From the NCBI GenBank assembly GCA_021014945.1, contig MU266581.1, positions 1 through 38,364 on the forward strand: 38,364 bases of DNA. Direction: 5' to 3'. The notes beneath the pieces were generated by a model, which made no database searches, was not told the origin of the DNA, and saw nothing but the letters and a program-made list of their open reading frames with translations. This document shows, one piece after another, positions 35,143 to 38,364 of the stretch (the stretch's first letter is position 1; every line of letters begins with the position of its first letter). A program made the position numbers and the translations under genes. This DNA comes from Leucogyrophana mollusca (Eukaryota; Basidiomycota; Agaricomycetes; Boletales).

Positions 35143-37850
35143 ATGTCCTATGTTGCAGAATTCACCACCGACAGTGACAAGTATCACCTCTGCAAAAGAT
35201 GCCATGGGGAATTCCCCCCTGAAATCAAACTCTTTTACATGCAAAGTGCCACCACAACGAAACCAGGCAGGTGGCTTTGCCCTCTGTGTCATGATTATTA
35301 TATCTCGAAGCCATCAACAAGGTGTATTGAATCAGGTGTGCCATGCTATGCATATTCACGACTAATCTTTTTGACTTATGCTCTTGGTTTGTGTGGCAAC
35401 ACAGATAAAACTGGCAGTCAGGAAACTGACTCAGATGTCAAAGCAATTGGACTGCACCAGCAGACTGCGGAGGCTCAGCGTGGAGGTGTGTGTCCTATAT
35501 GTTGTAAAGTTTGACCTGCTGTTTTGATTCTTTCACCACAAGGGATGGCTCACCCTGTTCGTGCTGTAGGCAATTTTCATGGGGGCATGCCGCCTCCCAC
35601 CTTTATCCCAAGACGATTGATACAGCATCCTCAGGGAAGTGCTAGCTCCTTCACGCCATCTCCCAACTGGCCTGGGGCCAGTAGCTCTTTGCCTGCCCAC
35701 CTGCCCACCGTTCAAACACAGGTCCAAGTATTGCAATCTATGGATGTACCAACATTACCCCAGCAGCTGCATTTCCAGGCATACTTGCCAGCCTTCAGGT
35801 TCTCCCCTCGCCTGGATATCAGCAAGCACATGCAAGTTATGAAGAAATGTGTCAACTCCTTGCTCATCAACCATATGCTTCAAATGGCATTGAGGTTGTT
35901 GCCGTCAAAGCCTACTTGATTATGCTTCCACCTGGGAAAAAAACAGTGTCTGTTGTTTCAGTGAGTGAAACTGTCTGCCAGTGCAGCCGTTCACTTATGT
36001 TCACCTTGCAGAATGTCATGGAGACCATCTCCAATGTCCCGGTTCACATTGGTGCCCATGGCCTGAAAACCATCGTCCACCTCACCCTTCAACCACTGTT
36101 TGTGAAATAGTTGCATGGGCTATCCTTTGCCTTTGATGAAGTTTGCCTACACCTTGGGAAGACATGGGAGGAGATCCTGCCAAATGTTGTTGGTGAGGAT
36201 GTTGATGCAATTTCCATGTTTTTCTTCCCTCAGAGTGGCAAGGGAAAATCCAAATTCAAGCCTGGTCGTCCACTTGAAGTTCAGTTGGAATTACCACCGA
36301 AAAGGTACAATGAGGCACAGGATAATTGTTTCCATGCAGACAAAGTTGATCTTGAAGGTCCTGATACCTCAGAGCCCAGACATTGGCACCCCCCACAGGT
36401 TTTCCATTTTGTTTACCTGTAAACATACAGTATCATTTACTGATATCGGTATTCGTAACAGGACTTGAGCTCACAATCACCTGGCCCATTGAAGGCAGCA
36501 CCAGCTGCTCCTGTCACCGTTGTGGTGAAATGAAAGCTCTCTGCTGTAGGTCCAAGAGGCAGTCATTACTCTTTGTCTAGCTGATGTCTCTTTTGTACAC
36601 AGCCTGAACCTCCATCCACACCACCCCAGAAACCTCAAATGTTGGATCCTGTGGTGTCTCCTGAGGTGAATGCTATCCAAGCAGCACTTCAAGCCCAGTT
36701 TAATCCTCTAAACAAGGGAGCCTCATGTGAGTCTTTTCTTGCAGATACCACTGATGTCTGAGTGATACTGAGATTGATTCAAGCGACTTTTAATCTACGC
36801 TCTGTGGCATGTCTGCTCTACACTGTACCCATGGAATCACTTGCTGAAATCCTCCTGGATCCTGCGGCTCCAGTGATTCCCCTTGGGATGACACCTCAGT
36901 TGGTGACTTTGATCTTCAATCCAAAGGACAAAGGAAAATGGGGGGGCTTTAAGAAAGCCTTGTTTGGTCGCACCAGTCCACCCATCCTTGGCCCCAATGA
37001 CAATGCCCTCATATGCTTAAAGCAATGCTTTTATATATCAGAAGGCTCAATGACCCACCATATGTATGATGACTTGCAACAGATCTGCAAGCTCACTGGC
37101 AAACTCAAGTGCCTAAAATGGGCAATTGCCTTGATGAAACTTGTTTATGATTTCATTGAAGCAGAGTGCAGAGACCACAGAGACGGCATGCCATTTGAAA
37201 TACCCCAGGTTCGGTTTGTTGAGGCGGTTTTGGTGACGACAACAGATGACAAAGGTGCTCACACTTATCTCATCAAGGAGATGATTGATGAGAAGACCAA
37301 TGGGATGTTTGTGAAATATATCTCCAATGAGCAGGCCTCACCCCTCCCCCTTCCTGACCCAGAGTCAGCCCATATTGCAGAGTTCCTAGCATTTTTACAG
37401 CATGTGCAATATTGCAAGACAAAGATGCTTGTATTTGTGTCAGACTTTCAAGACAAGCCGCTCTTGTTAGCATCTCCAAGTTCCAATGTGTACTCACTGA
37501 ATCTACCACATGCAGGTGGGAGAACACTGCTTACTGACCCTCAAATCATCACTGCACTGTTTGTCTACCTGACTCTGTTTTCTTTGTTTGGCTTCTCATT
37601 CTGTTGTGGCAGAGAACTTGGTCCAATCATTGCTGAGGGAAACCTCCCAGCAGCTTTCAAAAGCTTCCCAGAACACCATCAGTGCAACAAGTATTGCGAA
37701 TACTTTGGCTTATCTCGAGAGCCATCCCAGCCCACCTCGATTACCAATGTTAGACCACTCCATCTTCAACCCCTCCCGCTGTCATGCACCAAAAGTGTTT
37801 GGTAGTGAGAACATGGATTATTGACAAACCTATCATTCCAAATGCAGCAC
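33800..37850. other. CpG-depleted segment carrying the alpha-kinase gene
   Basis: By hand count 36781-37380 has 8 CpG, against 54 in 23581-24180 of FKS1. The shift starts near 33.8 kb and ends near 37.85 kb. Loss of CpG with gain of TpG/CpA is what methylation-driven C-to-T decay leaves in repeated fungal DNA, so the block may be a multi-copy or transposed segment (inference). Confidence 0.6.
35143..37805 (+). CDS. Alpha-type (atypical) protein kinase gene, possibly inactivated
   Basis: Proposed exons: 35143-35335, 35405-35485, 35543-35745, 35799-35960, 36012-36398, 36462-36524, 36603-36726, 36784-37452, 37516-37558, 37613-37805. The N-terminus has two Cys pairs (CKRC and CPLC, 30-odd residues apart), a likely zinc module. 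A Pro/Gln-rich linker and a conserved-looking middle part (AHGLKTIVHLTLQPLF; DVDAISMFFFPQSGKGKSKF) follow. The kinase proper contains KGAHTYLIKEMIDEK, AEFLAFLQHVQYCKTKM, VFVSDFQ, TLLTDPQI and the zinc-binding tail HHQCNKYCEYFGL, which identify the MHCK/EF2K-type alpha-kinase fold. Problems: TAG at 36108-36110 interrupts the frame, and the intron after SDFQ starts AC instead of GT. A different intron (36042-36110) and intron retention could each bypass these in frame. Codon composition is strongly CpG-poor. The start ATG is tentative. Confidence 0.68.
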
Positions 37851-38058
37851 AGGACAACCATCACTCATTAATTCCCTATCCAAACGATCCTCGCTCGCTA
37901 TATTCGTCTTATTACAGCATGCCGGCATTTATGACGTCAACGACTAAAATGAACACAATGCACTCGCACGTCTCTTTCATTTTCCCCACATCCTGTCACC
38001 AGACACTGTCCAATCATTCACCACGCTAATTATATCTTGACGCCTGCCGAACGCTTCT

Positions 38059-38364
38059 ATGTCCGCCATCATTCCGCTCCAAAACGCTCATTCCACGTTC
38101 ATCCGCGCATTTTGTTACAAGGACGACCCAAAGTTTCCTTGGGTTGCAGCCACTACGTCCCGTCCGCTCCCTATCAAATTTGGGGACCATCTCATCATCA
38201 GGGCTATTTCCTCAAGGCCCAGAAGCTGGTTTTTCGGTGTCGTCACTGGAGTTGCACGTTTGGAGAAAGATTGGGCAATTTTAGAGTTGACGCCTAGCAA
38301 AGCTGACTATGGACGATACGTGCCGAATACCCCGTTCCTCCTTGCCATCCTCATGTCCTGGACC
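38059..38364 (+). CDS. 5' part of an unidentified gene running off the right edge
   Basis: From the ATG at 38059 a frame stays open for 102 codons to the window end. CpG content is normal again, and third positions are C/G-rich as in the other real genes here. The product begins MSAIIPLQNAHSTFIRAFCY and continues DDPKFPWVAATTSR, LPIKFGDHLIIRAIS, WFFGVVTGVARLEKDW. The phrase PIKFGDHLIIR followed by WFFG is faintly SH3-like (a hydrophobic-Gly-Asp turn, then Trp), but I cannot name a family. An intron within this stretch cannot be excluded. Confidence 0.5.
   Translation, partial: MSAIIPLQNAHSTFIRAFCYKDDPKFPWVAATTSRPLPIKFGDHLIIRAISSRPRSWFFGVVTGVARLEKDWAILELTPSKADYGRYVPNTPFLLAILMSWT

Overview
This window is nuclear DNA of a filamentous basidiomycete, most likely an Agaricomycete (mushroom or bracket fungus). 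The genes are protein-coding and broken by many introns of about 50-70 nt with GT..AG ends and CTRAY-like branch points. The recognisable proteins (FKS1 glucan synthase, VelB, RTA1-like, F-box with a Cys/His tail, alpha-kinase, QCR8) are fungal, and several look basidiomycete in style. I worked out splice models by hand; every complete model listed is frame-consistent from ATG to stop.

Layout, left to right. The extreme left edge holds the last codons of a gene (1-46). A complete cytochrome P450 (650-3028) and a secreted GH43 enzyme (3579-4635) follow on +. A short-chain dehydrogenase (SDR) lies on - (6232-5036), convergent with the GH43 gene. A small cysteine-rich protein gene (6985-7388) and QCR8 of respiratory complex III (7995-8658) come next. 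At about 8899-9245 there is a broken, internally deleted, inverted copy of the neighbouring SDR. A SIRT5-like sirtuin (9800-10891) is followed by a 2.1 kb gene-poor stretch with possible coding debris. A + strand housekeeping block then runs RTA1-like 7-TM protein (13029-14483), purine nucleoside phosphorylase (14830-16052), mitochondrial NADP-isocitrate dehydrogenase (16583-18589), a two-TM protein of unknown function (19049-19901), 1,3-beta-glucan synthase FKS1 (20495-26509) and a large F-box protein (27092-29597). After a 2.3 kb gap comes the velvet regulator VelB (31932-33175).

From about 33.8 to 37.85 kb the base composition changes sharply. CpG almost disappears (8 CpG in 36781-37380 against 54 in 23581-24180, counted by hand). 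The segment carries one alpha-type protein kinase gene with an N-terminal CxxC/CxxC module. That gene has a nonsense codon in its likely reading frame and one intron whose 5' splice site appears lost. CpG-rich sequence resumes near 38 kb, where a new gene runs off the right edge (38059-38364).

The genes do not form an operon-like or single-pathway unit: they mix primary metabolism (IDP1, PNP, QCR8), cell wall (FKS1), development (VelB, F-box) and accessory catabolism (P450, GH43, SDR). The most informative points are the SDR duplication and decay, the CpG-depleted alpha-kinase segment, and several unusually small or frame-neutral splicing units.
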